Shown in pieces: positions 23,772 to 32,108 of a DNA stretch of 64,000 bases. A program made the translations under genes and the position numbers. The DNA comes from UBA6136 sp044350805 (GTDB lineage Bacteria > Pseudomonadota > Gammaproteobacteria > Methylococcales > Methylococcaceae). The notes under the pieces are model-generated. The model made no database searches. It was not told where the DNA came from and saw nothing but the letters and a program-made list of their open reading frames with translations. The stretch spans positions 1 through 64,000 of the forward strand of contig JBILGU010000013.1 of NCBI GenBank assembly GCA_044350805.1. Reading direction: 5' to 3'. How positions within the stretch are numbered: position 1 is the stretch's first letter; each line of letters begins with the position of its first letter.

Positions 23772-24083
23772 ATGTTGCCGGATCAAACGGAGGATGGTTT
23801 TCTTCTCGATGCTTCCAAATGGGAAGAGTCGATGGCGCAGGCACTTCTGAAACGAACCCCTATTGTTGTCGATGAAAGACATCTTGAGATTATTCGTTTT
23901 ATTCGTAGTTACCATGCCAGCTACCACCACCTGCCGAATAACCGCATGTTCATCAAAGCGGTTAAAGTTTCTTTGGGGGCTGATAAAGGAGCGTCCCACT
24001 ACCTAAATTTGCTCTTCGATGGAAATCCGGTTCGCAATGCCTGTCTGGCAGCAGGGCTTCCCAAACCTCCCGGATGCCTTTGA
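23772..24083 (+). CDS. dsrC: DsrC/TusE-family sulfur carrier with both C-terminal cysteines
   Basis: A 103-residue sulfur-carrier protein; the start at 23772 has a strong GAGGAGG site. The C-terminus NACLAAGLPKPPGCL has a penultimate cysteine and a second cysteine 11 positions upstream (C-x10-C). That is the pattern of DsrC proteins able to form an intramolecular trisulfide, whereas TusE proteins for tRNA thiolation often keep only the last cysteine. The order tusD-tusC-tusB-dsrC is like dsrEFHC of sulfur oxidisers, but dsrAB is not in the window. A tRNA 2-thiolation role remains possible. Confidence 0.85.
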   Translation: MLPDQTEDGFLLDASKWEESMAQALLKRTPIVVDERHLEIIRFIRSYHASYHHLPNNRMFIKAVKVSLGADKGASHYLNLLFDGNPVRNACLAAGLPKPPGCL

Positions 24084-24200
24084 AATAAGCGCGTCCAGTC
24101 TTGACGATAGGGCTTATGGCGAGTAATTTACACAGTCTTTTTTCTTCGGATTGGGTCCTGTTTGTAAAGGGATCCGATTCTTCACTTTAGGTGAGATCTC

Positions 24201-25931
24201 GTGGAGCTCAGCGGCGCTGAAATCGTTGTCCAGTGTCTGAAGGACGAGGGAGTCGAATATATTTTCGGTTACCCGGGTGGATCTGTCCTTCACATCTATG
24301 ACGCCATATTCAAACAGGATGACGTGCGTCATATCCTGGTTCGTCACGAACAAGGGGCTACCCATGCGGCGGACGGCTATGCGCGTTCGACCGGAAAGCC
24401 CGGCGTGGTATTGGTGACCTCAGGTCCAGGAGCGACGAATGCCGTGACCGGTATCGCTACGGCCTTTATGGATTCCATCCCGTTGGTGGTCCTCACCGGC
24501 CAGGTTCCAACCCCGGTCATCGGCAGCGATGCCTTTCAGGAATGTGACACCATTGGGATTACCCGTCCCTGTGTGAAGCACAATTTCCTCGTCAAGGACC
24601 TTTCGAAATTGGCCGAGACCATCAAGAAGGCATTCTTTATTGCGACGACGGGTCGTCCAGGGCCTGTCGTGGTCGATATCCCGAAGGACATCACCGACCC
24701 GAATATCAAGATTCCGTACGACTACCCGGAGACGGTCTCGATTCGGAGCTATAACCCACAGGTCAAAGGCCATCGCTGGCAGATCAAAAAGGCCGTCGAG
24801 TTGCTTGCGACCGCCCGTCAACCCATGATTTACACCGGCGGCGGGGTGGTGCTTGGCAATGCTTCAGATGCCCTGGTTCAGTTGACCCGTCGCCTGGGTT
24901 TTCCAATTACCAATACCCTCATGGGGTTGGGATCCTTTCCATCCACGGATCGCCAGTTCGTGGGCATGCTAGGCATGCATGGGACCTATGAAGCCAATAT
25001 GGCCATGCATGAGTGCGATGTGCTTTTGGCGATCGGTGCCCGATTTGATGACCGGGTTACCGGGAAGCTTGCGCAGTTCTGTCCTGACGCCAAGATCATT
25101 CACATTGACGTGGATCCGGCTTCCATTTCGAAAACGGTTCGCGTGGATGTTCCCATCGTCGGCGATGTGGGACCCGTGATGTATGAAATGATCGAACTGA
25201 TGGAAAGCCCCGACTTCAAGTTGAATGTTGAGGCACTCAAGGATTGGTGGGTCAGGATTGAACGGTGGCGTCAGGTTGAATGTTTATCTTTCGACCGCCA
25301 AAGCCCCAAAATTAAGCCGCAGTTTGTGATTGAGCAGCTTTGGGAAGTGACCAAGGGTGATGCCTTTGTGACGTCGGATGTTGGCCAGCACCAGATGTGG
25401 GCCGCCCAGTTCTATCGGTTTGATAAGCCTAGGCGCTGGATTAATTCCGGAGGGCTTGGGACTATGGGGTTTGGCCTACCTGCAGCCATCGGGGTGAAAT
25501 TGGGCCACCCAGATGCCGATGTGGCTTGCGTGACCGGTGAAGCCAGTATCCAGATGTGCATACAGGAGTTGGCCACTGCACTTCAGTATCGGACCGGTAT
25601 CAAGATTATCAATCTGAACAACGGTTACATGGGTATGGTGCGGCAATGGCAGGAGTTCAGCTACGAAAGCCGCTATTCCCAGTCCTACCTCGAGACAATT
25701 CCGGACTTTGTTCGTCTGGCAGAGGCCTACGGGCATGTCGGTCTTCGTATTGAAGATCCCAAGGATGTTCGCGGGGCACTTGAAGAGGCGTTTAGCATGA
25801 AGGATCGAACGGTCTTCTTGGATTTCCTTACGGACCCTTCAGAGAACGTTTATCCAATGATCGAAGCAGGGAAGGCGCAACACGAAATGCGACTTGCACC
25901 CGGCGTCTCCGTTGACCGGGAGCTCGCATGA
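24201..25931 (+). CDS. ilvB: Acetolactate synthase large subunit
   Basis: A thiamine-diphosphate enzyme condensing pyruvate units (or pyruvate with 2-ketobutyrate) for valine, leucine and isoleucine synthesis. The 576-residue protein starts at GTG (24201). It has YIFGYPGGSVLHIYD at the N-terminus, the catalytic-glutamate region RHEQGATHAADGYAR, and the TPP pocket ELATALQYRTGIKIINLNNG near the C-terminus. Length is normal. Its stop overlaps the ATG of the small subunit by 4 bp. It is the first gene of ilvB-ilvN-ilvC. Confidence 0.95.
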   Translation: MELSGAEIVVQCLKDEGVEYIFGYPGGSVLHIYDAIFKQDDVRHILVRHEQGATHAADGYARSTGKPGVVLVTSGPGATNAVTGIATAFMDSIPLVVLTGQVPTPVIGSDAFQECDTIGITRPCVKHNFLVKDLSKLAETIKKAFFIATTGRPGPVVVDIPKDITDPNIKIPYDYPETVSIRSYNPQVKGHRWQIKKAVELLATARQPMIYTGGGVVLGNASDALVQLTRRLGFPITNTLMGLGSFPSTDRQFVGMLGMHGTYEANMAMHECDVLLAIGARFDDRVTGKLAQFCPDAKIIHIDVDPASISKTVRVDVPIVGDVGPVMYEMIELMESPDFKLNVEALKDWWVRIERWRQVECLSFDRQSPKIKPQFVIEQLWEVTKGDAFVTSDVGQHQMWAAQFYRFDKPRRWINSGGLGTMGFGLPAAIGVKLGHPDADVACVTGEASIQMCIQELATALQYRTGIKIINLNNGYMGMVRQWQEFSYESRYSQSYLETIPDFVRLAEAYGHVGLRIEDPKDVRGALEEAFSMKDRTVFLDFLTDPSENVYPMIEAGKAQHEMRLAPGVSVDRELA

Positions 25932-26422
25932 AGCGGCATATCATCTCGATCCTCATTGAAAATGAGGCGGGGGCCCTCTCGCGAGTCGCCGGCCTTTTTT
26001 CCGCGCGAGGCTACAACATTGAGACCTTGACTGTAGCGCCTACAGAAGATGCATCCATGTCGAGGATGACCATCGTGACCTGGGGAAGCGATGAGATCGT
26101 TGAGCAGATCACAAAGCAACTGAATAAGCTGGTGGATATCGTGCGCTTGATCGATATCTCCGAATCCGAACACATCGAGCGTGAACTGATGTTGGTCAAG
26201 GTCACCACTCACGGCACGATGCGTGATGAAGTGGTTCGCCTCTGCGATATTTTCAGAGGTCGGATTCTTGATGTCACGCCGACCAGCTATGTCATTGAAG
26301 TTACTGGCGAAAAGACCAAGCTTGACGCTGTGCTTCGTGCCCTCGGGGAAGAGAACATCATAGAAGTTGTCCGTTCCGGGACGACGGGCATTCTTCGTGG
26401 CGATCGCGGGCTTTCCGCCTGA
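25928..26422 (+). CDS. ilvN: Acetolactate synthase small (regulatory) subunit
   Basis: A 164-residue regulatory subunit with an N-terminal ACT domain (ISILIENEAGALSRVAGLFS and YNIETLTVAPTED), which carries valine feedback sensitivity, and a C-terminal domain (LMLVKVTTHGTMRDEVVRL). It overlaps ilvB by ATGA. It could equally be named ilvH; the genome context does not discriminate. Confidence 0.93.
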   Translation: MKRHIISILIENEAGALSRVAGLFSARGYNIETLTVAPTEDASMSRMTIVTWGSDEIVEQITKQLNKLVDIVRLIDISESEHIERELMLVKVTTHGTMRDEVVRLCDIFRGRILDVTPTSYVIEVTGEKTKLDAVLRALGEENIIEVVRSGTTGILRGDRGLSA

Positions 26423-26466
26423 TCCTAATCCTATTAACTGAATATCCCTTTTACTGAGGAATTAAC

Positions 26467-27483
26467 ATGCAGGTTTACTACGACAAAGACGCGGACCTTT
26501 CGATTATCCGTGGCAAGAAGGTTGCGATCGTGGGCTATGGCTCACAGGGTCACGCTCATGCCAACAACCTGAAGGATTCCGGAGTTTCCGTCGTCGTTGC
26601 ATTACGTCCGGGCTCTGAATCTGCAGTGAAGGCGCAGAACGCAGGGCTTGACGTTGCTGCCATCGCGGATGCCGTCAAGGCGGCCGACGTCGTTATGATT
26701 TTGGCTCCCGACGAACATCAGGCCCGTCTTTACAGTGAAGTCATCGAACCCAATATCAAGAAAGGCGCGGCTTTGGCCTTTGCCCATGGGTTCAATGTTC
26801 ACTATGAACAGATCCTGCCACGCAAGGATCTTGATGTCATCATGATCGCTCCGAAAGGACCGGGTCATCTGGTTCGTTCGACCTACACTCAGGGCGGTGG
26901 TGTTCCGAGCCTGATCGCGGTTTATCAGGATGCCTCAGGCCAGGCCAAGCAGATCGCACTGTCCTATGCCTCAGCCAATGGGGGTGGCCGCGCTGGGATC
27001 ATCGAAACCAATTTCCGTGAAGAGACCGAAACGGATCTGTTCGGCGAGCAGGCGGTTCTTTGTGGCGGGGCCACCGCGCTGGTTCAGGCCGGTTTTGAAA
27101 CACTGGTTGAAGCCGGTTATGCACCGGAAATGGCTTACTTTGAGTGCTTGCATGAGCTCAAGCTCATCGTTGATCTGATGTATGAAGGCGGTATTGCCAA
27201 CATGCGTTATTCCATCTCCAACACAGCGGAGTATGGGGATCTGACACGTGGTCCTCGCGTGATCACCGAAGAAACCAAGTACGAAATGGCTCAAATTCTC
27301 AAGGAAATTCAAAACGGCGAATTTGCCCGTGAATTCATCCTGGAAAATCAGGCAGGTGCAGCAACCTTGAAGGCAAAGCGTCGTCTGGGCCGTGAGCATC
27401 AAATTGAAGAGGTGGGTGCACGTCTTCGTGACATGATGCCCTGGATCAAGGCCAACAAGATCGTCGACAAGGCCAAGAACTGA
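26467..27483 (+). CDS. ilvC: Ketol-acid reductoisomerase
   Basis: An NADPH- and Mg-dependent isomeroreductase, second step of branched-chain synthesis. A 338-residue class I enzyme with GYGSQGHAHANNLKDSG as nucleotide-binding loop, MIAPKGPGHLVRSTY, and the metal-binding region ETETDLFGEQAVLCGG. A GAGGAATTAAC site precedes the ATG. It is 44 bp after ilvN and followed by a clear terminator. Confidence 0.96.
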   Translation: MQVYYDKDADLSIIRGKKVAIVGYGSQGHAHANNLKDSGVSVVVALRPGSESAVKAQNAGLDVAAIADAVKAADVVMILAPDEHQARLYSEVIEPNIKKGAALAFAHGFNVHYEQILPRKDLDVIMIAPKGPGHLVRSTYTQGGGVPSLIAVYQDASGQAKQIALSYASANGGGRAGIIETNFREETETDLFGEQAVLCGGATALVQAGFETLVEAGYAPEMAYFECLHELKLIVDLMYEGGIANMRYSISNTAEYGDLTRGPRVITEETKYEMAQILKEIQNGEFAREFILENQAGAATLKAKRRLGREHQIEEVGARLRDMMPWIKANKIVDKAKN

Positions 27484-27504
27484 TCATTCATCGGCAATTG
27501 AAGC

Positions 27505-27538
27505 AAAGGGTGGGCTTGGTCTCACCCTTTCTTGTTTT
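27505..27538 (+). terminator. Terminator of the ilvBNC operon
   Basis: Arms AAAGGGTG (27505-27512) and CACCCTTT (27523-27530), followed by CTTGTTTT, 22 bp past the ilvC stop. Confidence 0.75.
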
Positions 27539-27640
27539 GGCCGGGTGATATGCAATCCGGAATTGACCGCTGGATAAGTGTCGCTTAATCCTTCAGGATA
27601 GGCGCTGAATCAGCCAACCTGTAGCACAAAGTACCATCTG

Positions 27641-28384
27641 ATGGACACCAACCAACCCAAGAGAAATCGACGCAGGGGCATCTACTTGCTCCCGAATCTC
27701 TTCACCACCGGGGCCCTATTCTCCGGGTTTTATGCCATTACAGCGGCGATGAACGGCCTGTTTGAGGTCGCTGCCATCGCGATTTTTATCGCTATGGTGC
27801 TCGACGGTCTTGATGGGCGCGTTGCGCGTCTGACCAATACGCAGAGTGCGTTTGGTGCTGAATACGACAGCATGGCGGACATGATTTCCTTTGGCGCGGC
27901 ACCCGCGCTGGTCATGTATGCCTGGTCTTTGTCCGCATTGGGCAAGGCCGGTTGGGTCGCGGCCTTCGTTCACGCGGCCGGTGCCGCGCTGAGGCTGGCT
28001 CGTTTCAATACCCAATTGGGGACGCAGGATAAGCGCTATTTCCAGGGGCTCCCGAGTCCAGCGGCTGCGGCCATTCCCGCTGGATTCATCTGGGTGGCAG
28101 TCAAGTATGAGATCCCGCTTGAAAGCATTCAGTACATTGGCCTTGGAATGGCCGTCTGTACGGGTTTGCTGATGGTCAGTAATTTTCGCTACTACAGCTT
28201 CAAGGATATCGACCTTCACGGACGAGTATCCTTTCTTTGGGCGATATTGGTCATGTTGCTGTTTGCGCTGCTTTATACCAACACGCCGCTGGTCCTTTTC
28301 ACCATTTTTACGCTTTACGCCCTGTCAGGACCGATTCTGACGCTCGGGCGGAGGCGTCGCATGCGCTCGGAACGCCGATCCTGA
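27641..28384 (+). CDS. pssA: CDP-diacylglycerol-serine O-phosphatidyltransferase
   Basis: Makes phosphatidylserine, the precursor of phosphatidylethanolamine, at the inner membrane. The 247-residue protein is multi-pass and carries the CDP-alcohol phosphotransferase motif DG-x2-AR-x8-G-x3-D-x3-D, visible as DGLDGRVARLT followed by FGAEYDSMADM. The length (about 250) matches type II PssA. Its location between ilvC and leuA is typical of beta- and gammaproteobacteria. Confidence 0.93.
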   Translation: MDTNQPKRNRRRGIYLLPNLFTTGALFSGFYAITAAMNGLFEVAAIAIFIAMVLDGLDGRVARLTNTQSAFGAEYDSMADMISFGAAPALVMYAWSLSALGKAGWVAAFVHAAGAALRLARFNTQLGTQDKRYFQGLPSPAAAAIPAGFIWVAVKYEIPLESIQYIGLGMAVCTGLLMVSNFRYYSFKDIDLHGRVSFLWAILVMLLFALLYTNTPLVLFTIFTLYALSGPILTLGRRRRMRSERRS

Positions 28385-28395
28385 CAGGATCCGAC

Positions 28396-28424
28396 TTGAA
28401 GAGGATTGAATCGAATCCTATAGT
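28396..28424 (+). promoter_or_regulatory. Candidate sigma-70 promoter upstream of the leuA leader
   Basis: TTGAAG (28396-28401) and TATAGT (28419-28424) are separated by exactly 17 bp. A transcript would begin near 28430, just before the short leader frame and 180 bp ahead of leuA. Confidence 0.6.
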
Positions 28425-28430
28425 GTAGTC

Positions 28431-28535
28431 ATGAGGATGACTGATGCTATGGTGGATTTCGAATTATTCTGGCAAGTGACTGCCATCCTGCGTCCGTTGC
28501 TTCCCGCCGCGGTACTGCGCGTGTGGCTGCCCTGA
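28431..28535 (+). CDS. Candidate leader peptide of leuA
   Basis: A short frame of 34 codons (28 if it starts at ATG 28449, which has GAGGA upstream) ends with ILRPLLPAAVLRVWLP and TGA. Five of its last 16 residues are Leu, and it also has Val, Ile and Ala, as expected for a peptide sensing branched-chain amino acids. A 6-bp GC-rich hairpin (28527-28532 with 28537-28542) encloses the stop codon. It lies between a good promoter and leuA. No classical terminator/antiterminator pair with a T-run is seen, so the attenuation mechanism is unproven. Confidence 0.45.
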   Translation: MRMTDAMVDFELFWQVTAILRPLLPAAVLRVWLP

Positions 28536-28609
28536 GGGGCAGACACACGATGCATCCAAGACCTCCATTCTTCTTAATTTATGTCGAAGCTAACGACGAG
28601 AGCTGATTT

Positions 28610-30157
28610 ATGAGCGAAAAACTCATTATTTTTGATACCACGTTGCGTGATGGGGAGCAAAGCCCGGGTGCGTCGATGACGCGAGATGAAAAGGTTCGGA
28701 TTGCGAAGGCCCTTGAGCGGATGCGTGTGGATGTTATTGAAGCCGGATTTCCAGCGGCAAGCCCGGGCGACTTTGAAGGGGTTCAGGCCGTCGCACGTTC
28801 GATTAAGGACAGCGTGGTCTGCGGTCTTGCTAGGGCGCTAGACCGGGACATCGATCAGGCAGGGGAGGCGCTGAAGGATGCCGAGAGATCGAGAATCCAT
28901 ACCTTTATTGCGACCTCTCCAATTCACATGCAGCTTAAGCTCAGAATGGCGCCGGAGCAGGTTATTGAACATGCGGTCAAGGCGGTTCAGCGTGCCCGTC
29001 GATATACCGACAATGTCGAGTTTTCTCCCGAAGATGCCGGCCGTTCGGAAGAGGACTTCCTCTGCCGGATTCTCGAAGCAGTCATTGATGCCGGAGCGAC
29101 CACGCTGAATATCCCCGACACCGTGGGATACAGCATGCCGGACATCTTTGGTCGAACGATTCGTCGTCTGCGTGAACGCATCCCCAATGCGGATAAGGCC
29201 ATCTTCTCTGTGCACTGTCATAACGACCTTGGACTGGCTGTTGCCAATTCCTTGTCGGCGGTGATGAATGGGGCACGACAGGTTGAATGCACCATCAATG
29301 GACTTGGCGAGCGGGCAGGAAATGCGGCACTGGAAGAAGTCGTCATGGCGATCAAGACCCGCAAGGATGTGTTTCCATGCCACGTCGATATAGATACCCG
29401 TGAAATTGTCGCGTGCTCTAAGCTGGTGTCCAATATCACCGGTTTTCCAGTCCAGCCTAATAAGGCGATTGTTGGTGCAAATGCCTTTGCGCATGAATCC
29501 GGAATTCATCAGGATGGCGTCCTGAAGCATCGGGAAACCTACGAAATCATGTGTGCAGAGGACGTTGGCTGGAGTGCCAATCGAATGGTTCTTGGCAAGC
29601 ATTCCGGGCGCAATGCATTCAGAACTCGCATGGCTGAGTTGGGAATTGAATTTCCCTCCGAAGTTGAGCTCAACGAGGCATTTGCGAGGTTCAAAGACCT
29701 TGCTGACAAAAAACATGAGATCTTTGATGAAGATCTTCAGGCGCTGATCACGGATGCTGGCGACATGGCTGATGATGAGGGGGTTCGTCTGGTCTCGCTC
29801 AAAGCGTCCAGTGAAACCGGTGAGCAGCCTACAGCGCGAGTCACGGTGCGTGTTGATCAGGATGAATTGACGGCGACAGCGACCGGAGGCGGAGTGGTTG
29901 ATGCCAGCCTCAAGGCGATAGAAGCCGTCCTGAAAACGGAGGCTCAGCTCCTGCTTTATTCGGTGAACAATATCACCACGGGAACGGATGCCCAGGGCGA
30001 GGTGACCGTGAGGCTTGAGAAGGGTGGGCGTATTGTGAACGGGCAGGGTGCCGACACCGACATCGTCATTGCCTCGGCCAAAGCCTATCTGAATGCGGTC
30101 AACAAGCTCAGAATGCCCCAATCGCGGATGCATCCTCAAGCCGCCGCAGATGTTTAA
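28610..30157 (+). CDS. leuA: 2-isopropylmalate synthase
   Basis: First committed step of leucine synthesis: acetyl-CoA plus 2-ketoisovalerate gives 2-isopropylmalate. The 515-residue protein has the catalytic barrel signatures FDTTLRDGEQSPGASM and VHCHNDLGLAVANSL, the GANAFAHESGIHQDG segment, and a C-terminal LeuA regulatory domain (about 390-515) that binds leucine. A strong promoter and possible leader peptide lie upstream. The next gene starts 6 bp downstream. Confidence 0.96.
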   Translation: MSEKLIIFDTTLRDGEQSPGASMTRDEKVRIAKALERMRVDVIEAGFPAASPGDFEGVQAVARSIKDSVVCGLARALDRDIDQAGEALKDAERSRIHTFIATSPIHMQLKLRMAPEQVIEHAVKAVQRARRYTDNVEFSPEDAGRSEEDFLCRILEAVIDAGATTLNIPDTVGYSMPDIFGRTIRRLRERIPNADKAIFSVHCHNDLGLAVANSLSAVMNGARQVECTINGLGERAGNAALEEVVMAIKTRKDVFPCHVDIDTREIVACSKLVSNITGFPVQPNKAIVGANAFAHESGIHQDGVLKHRETYEIMCAEDVGWSANRMVLGKHSGRNAFRTRMAELGIEFPSEVELNEAFARFKDLADKKHEIFDEDLQALITDAGDMADDEGVRLVSLKASSETGEQPTARVTVRVDQDELTATATGGGVVDASLKAIEAVLKTEAQLLLYSVNNITTGTDAQGEVTVRLEKGGRIVNGQGADTDIVIASAKAYLNAVNKLRMPQSRMHPQAAADV

Positions 30158-30163
30158 GTCCGA

Positions 30164-30832
30164 GTGACGGAAGTGGAGTCGCGCGATCCTTATCTTCAAG
30201 CTATGGGGATACAGGAATATGCCCCCAGGAAAAAGGATTCCAACGGAGTGCATTCTGCCCCGGGGGGCAGTTCTGTCCTGACGCCTGACTGGGAAGCACT
30301 TCAACGTGAGGTCTCGGTCTGCACGCGATGCTCCCTTCATGAAACGCGGACCCAGACTGTTTTCGGCATTGGTAATCCTGATGCCGACTGGTTGTTCATC
30401 GGTGAAGCACCCGGTGAGCAGGAAGACCTTCGGGGGGAGCCTTTCGTTGGCCGAGCCGGTCAGCTGCTCGACGAAATGATTCGTGCACTGGGTCTTGAGC
30501 GAGAAAATGTCTTCATTGCGAATGTCCTTAAGTGCCGGCCGCCTAAGAATCGAGATCCTTCGCCTGAGGAAGCCTTGGCGTGTGAACCCTTTTTGATCCA
30601 ACAGGTCAGAAAGGTGGGGCCGAAGATCATTGTGGCTGTTGGGCGAATTGCAGCCCAAAATCTTCTCAAAACGCAGGTACCCATCGGCAAGCTACGGGGT
30701 GAGGTCCATCGCTATGAGGGGACTCCGGTTGTGGTGACCTATCATCCGGCCTATCTTCTGAGATCCCAGACCGAAAAACGTCGTGCTTGGGAAGATCTCA
30801 AGCTTGCTCGTAGGACGCTTTCTTTGAGCTAA
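30164..30832 (+). CDS. Family 4 uracil-DNA glycosylase (Fe-S type)
   Basis: Excises uracil from DNA. The 222-residue protein starts at GTG. It has four cysteines for a [4Fe-4S] cluster (VCTRCSL, LKCRPPK, LACEPF), motif A FIGEAPGEQED, and motif B VVTYHPAYLLR, all diagnostic of type 4 UDG. The first 45 residues are a variable leader, as in DNA-polymerase-associated forms of this family. Six bases separate it from leuA, and rimI follows 4 bp later, the common UDG-rimI pairing in gammaproteobacteria. Confidence 0.9.
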   Translation: MTEVESRDPYLQAMGIQEYAPRKKDSNGVHSAPGGSSVLTPDWEALQREVSVCTRCSLHETRTQTVFGIGNPDADWLFIGEAPGEQEDLRGEPFVGRAGQLLDEMIRALGLERENVFIANVLKCRPPKNRDPSPEEALACEPFLIQQVRKVGPKIIVAVGRIAAQNLLKTQVPIGKLRGEVHRYEGTPVVVTYHPAYLLRSQTEKRRAWEDLKLARRTLSLS

Positions 30833-30836
30833 TCGC

Positions 30837-31388
30837 ATGTGGGATCTTGTTCTGGACAGTTTTGACCGACTCCGTCGCGTTGTTCGCTATGACGCACAGG
30901 TCGATTTCTATTACCGCCATTTTCCGAGTCTTGTGGAAAACGCAGAATGCATCATGCGCCCCATGGTGCGCACCGACATCCCCTTAGTCCATGCGATCGA
31001 GACCTCAGCCTATGAGTTTCCATGGGAGCTTGAAACCTTTCGCTCCTGTTTCAAAGTGGGATACCACTGCTGGATTGCCGAAAGAGCTCGCGAGGTGGTC
31101 GGCTATGGCATCCTGACGATCGGCGCTGGTGAGAGCCACGTCCTTAACGTCTGTGTGTCCCCGAAGTTTCAGGGAAAAGGATATGGTCGTTTCATTTTCA
31201 ACCAACTCATTCAAGAAGCGCGACGCTTCAAGGTTGAGACGATGTTTCTTGAGGTAAGGCCATCAAACCCAAAGGCAACCAAGTTGTATCGTTCGATTGG
31301 ATTCAATGAGATTGGGACGCGGCGCGCATACTACCCCGCCAAAAACGGTCGTGAAGATGCCATCGTCATGGCGCTAGCCGTGATCTGA
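30837..31388 (+). CDS. rimI: Ribosomal protein alanine N-acetyltransferase RimI-like
   Basis: A GNAT acetyltransferase that modifies the N-terminal alanine of ribosomal protein S18. The acetyl-CoA loop is CVSPKFQGKGYGRFIFN, preceded by YGILTIGAGESHVLNV, and followed by RPSNPKATKLYRSIGF. The 183-residue frame is about 35 residues longer than usual RimI; the extension (DLVLDSFDRLRRVVRYDA) looks like real protein. The alternative start at 30954 (MRPMVRTD) gives the standard length. It follows the uracil glycosylase by 4 bp. Confidence 0.85.
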   Translation: MWDLVLDSFDRLRRVVRYDAQVDFYYRHFPSLVENAECIMRPMVRTDIPLVHAIETSAYEFPWELETFRSCFKVGYHCWIAERAREVVGYGILTIGAGESHVLNVCVSPKFQGKGYGRFIFNQLIQEARRFKVETMFLEVRPSNPKATKLYRSIGFNEIGTRRAYYPAKNGREDAIVMALAVI

Positions 31389-31404
31389 ATGCAGTAAGTC
31401 CAGT

Positions 31405-32094
31405 CTAGGGCTTGTGCTTCGGAGGCGTTTCCGTCGATTCCAGAAGGTGAATTCCCACCAGACGAGCGATTACGATCCCTACATACATTTGACCAATAAT
31501 CGCTTCGAGCGCTGCGATCATTGCCGCAATCGGTTGAATGGGAGTGATGTCGCCATAGCCCACGGTCGCCATGGTGATCAAACTGAAGTAGAGATGGGTG
31601 CCAGAGCGGAAGACGGTTTCGCCATGAGGGCACAGTTCAGAAGAGCACCCAAAAGACTGCGGTGAGATCTCTTCGATCATCAGGTAAATGTCCCCAAAGG
31701 CAGCAGCCATCAGAAGATAGATGCAGATGGCGCCATAAAGACGGCTTGTGGCATCGACGCGCCGGGTTACGAAAACATCCTTTCCAACCAGGAAGATGAA
31801 ACGGATGAAAAAGAACATCAAAAGGCCTTGGCGGATCAGTCCCAACATCACTTGATCCGGAAAGACCAGTTCAGCGATCCAGCTCAAGACCAGAATTCCA
31901 AGGACAACCAAGACGATTTTTTGTCTGTTTTTGTGCTCGGGAACTACGCGGATACCGGTGGCCAGAATCCCAAGTCCAAAGAGGGCTTCGAAGGTTCGAC
32001 CTATCAAGCCCTCATCGACCAGGAGGGGGTAGCCTAGCAAGAACAGGCAGATTGCGATCAGAAGGTTCTGAAAAATACTGCTACGTTTGCTCAT
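31405..32094 (-). CDS. Voltage-gated-like potassium channel
   Basis: A 229-residue membrane protein with about six hydrophobic segments, a pore helix and the K+ selectivity filter in TMATVGYGDITPIQP, then a final inner helix GQMYVGIVIARLVGIHL. There is no cytosolic RCK domain. A periplasmic loop contains two cysteines (FGCSSELCPHGE) before the pore that could form a disulfide. The gene starts 14 bp after sucB on the same strand, so it may be co-transcribed with the sucAB genes. The role is probably potassium conductance; the gating signal is unknown. Confidence 0.85.
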   Translation of the reverse strand: MSKRSSIFQNLLIAICLFLLGYPLLVDEGLIGRTFEALFGLGILATGIRVVPEHKNRQKIVLVVLGILVLSWIAELVFPDQVMLGLIRQGLLMFFFIRFIFLVGKDVFVTRRVDATSRLYGAICIYLLMAAAFGDIYLMIEEISPQSFGCSSELCPHGETVFRSGTHLYFSLITMATVGYGDITPIQPIAAMIAALEAIIGQMYVGIVIARLVGIHLLESTETPPKHKP

Positions 32095-32108
32095 AGGGGT
32101 GGGTCACA

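Noticed and set aside
28838..30658. A 606-residue open frame antisense to leuA and the uracil glycosylase
   Set aside because: It is the complement of two clear genes, is very rich in Arg, His and Asn, and shows no domain; it is a codon-bias shadow.
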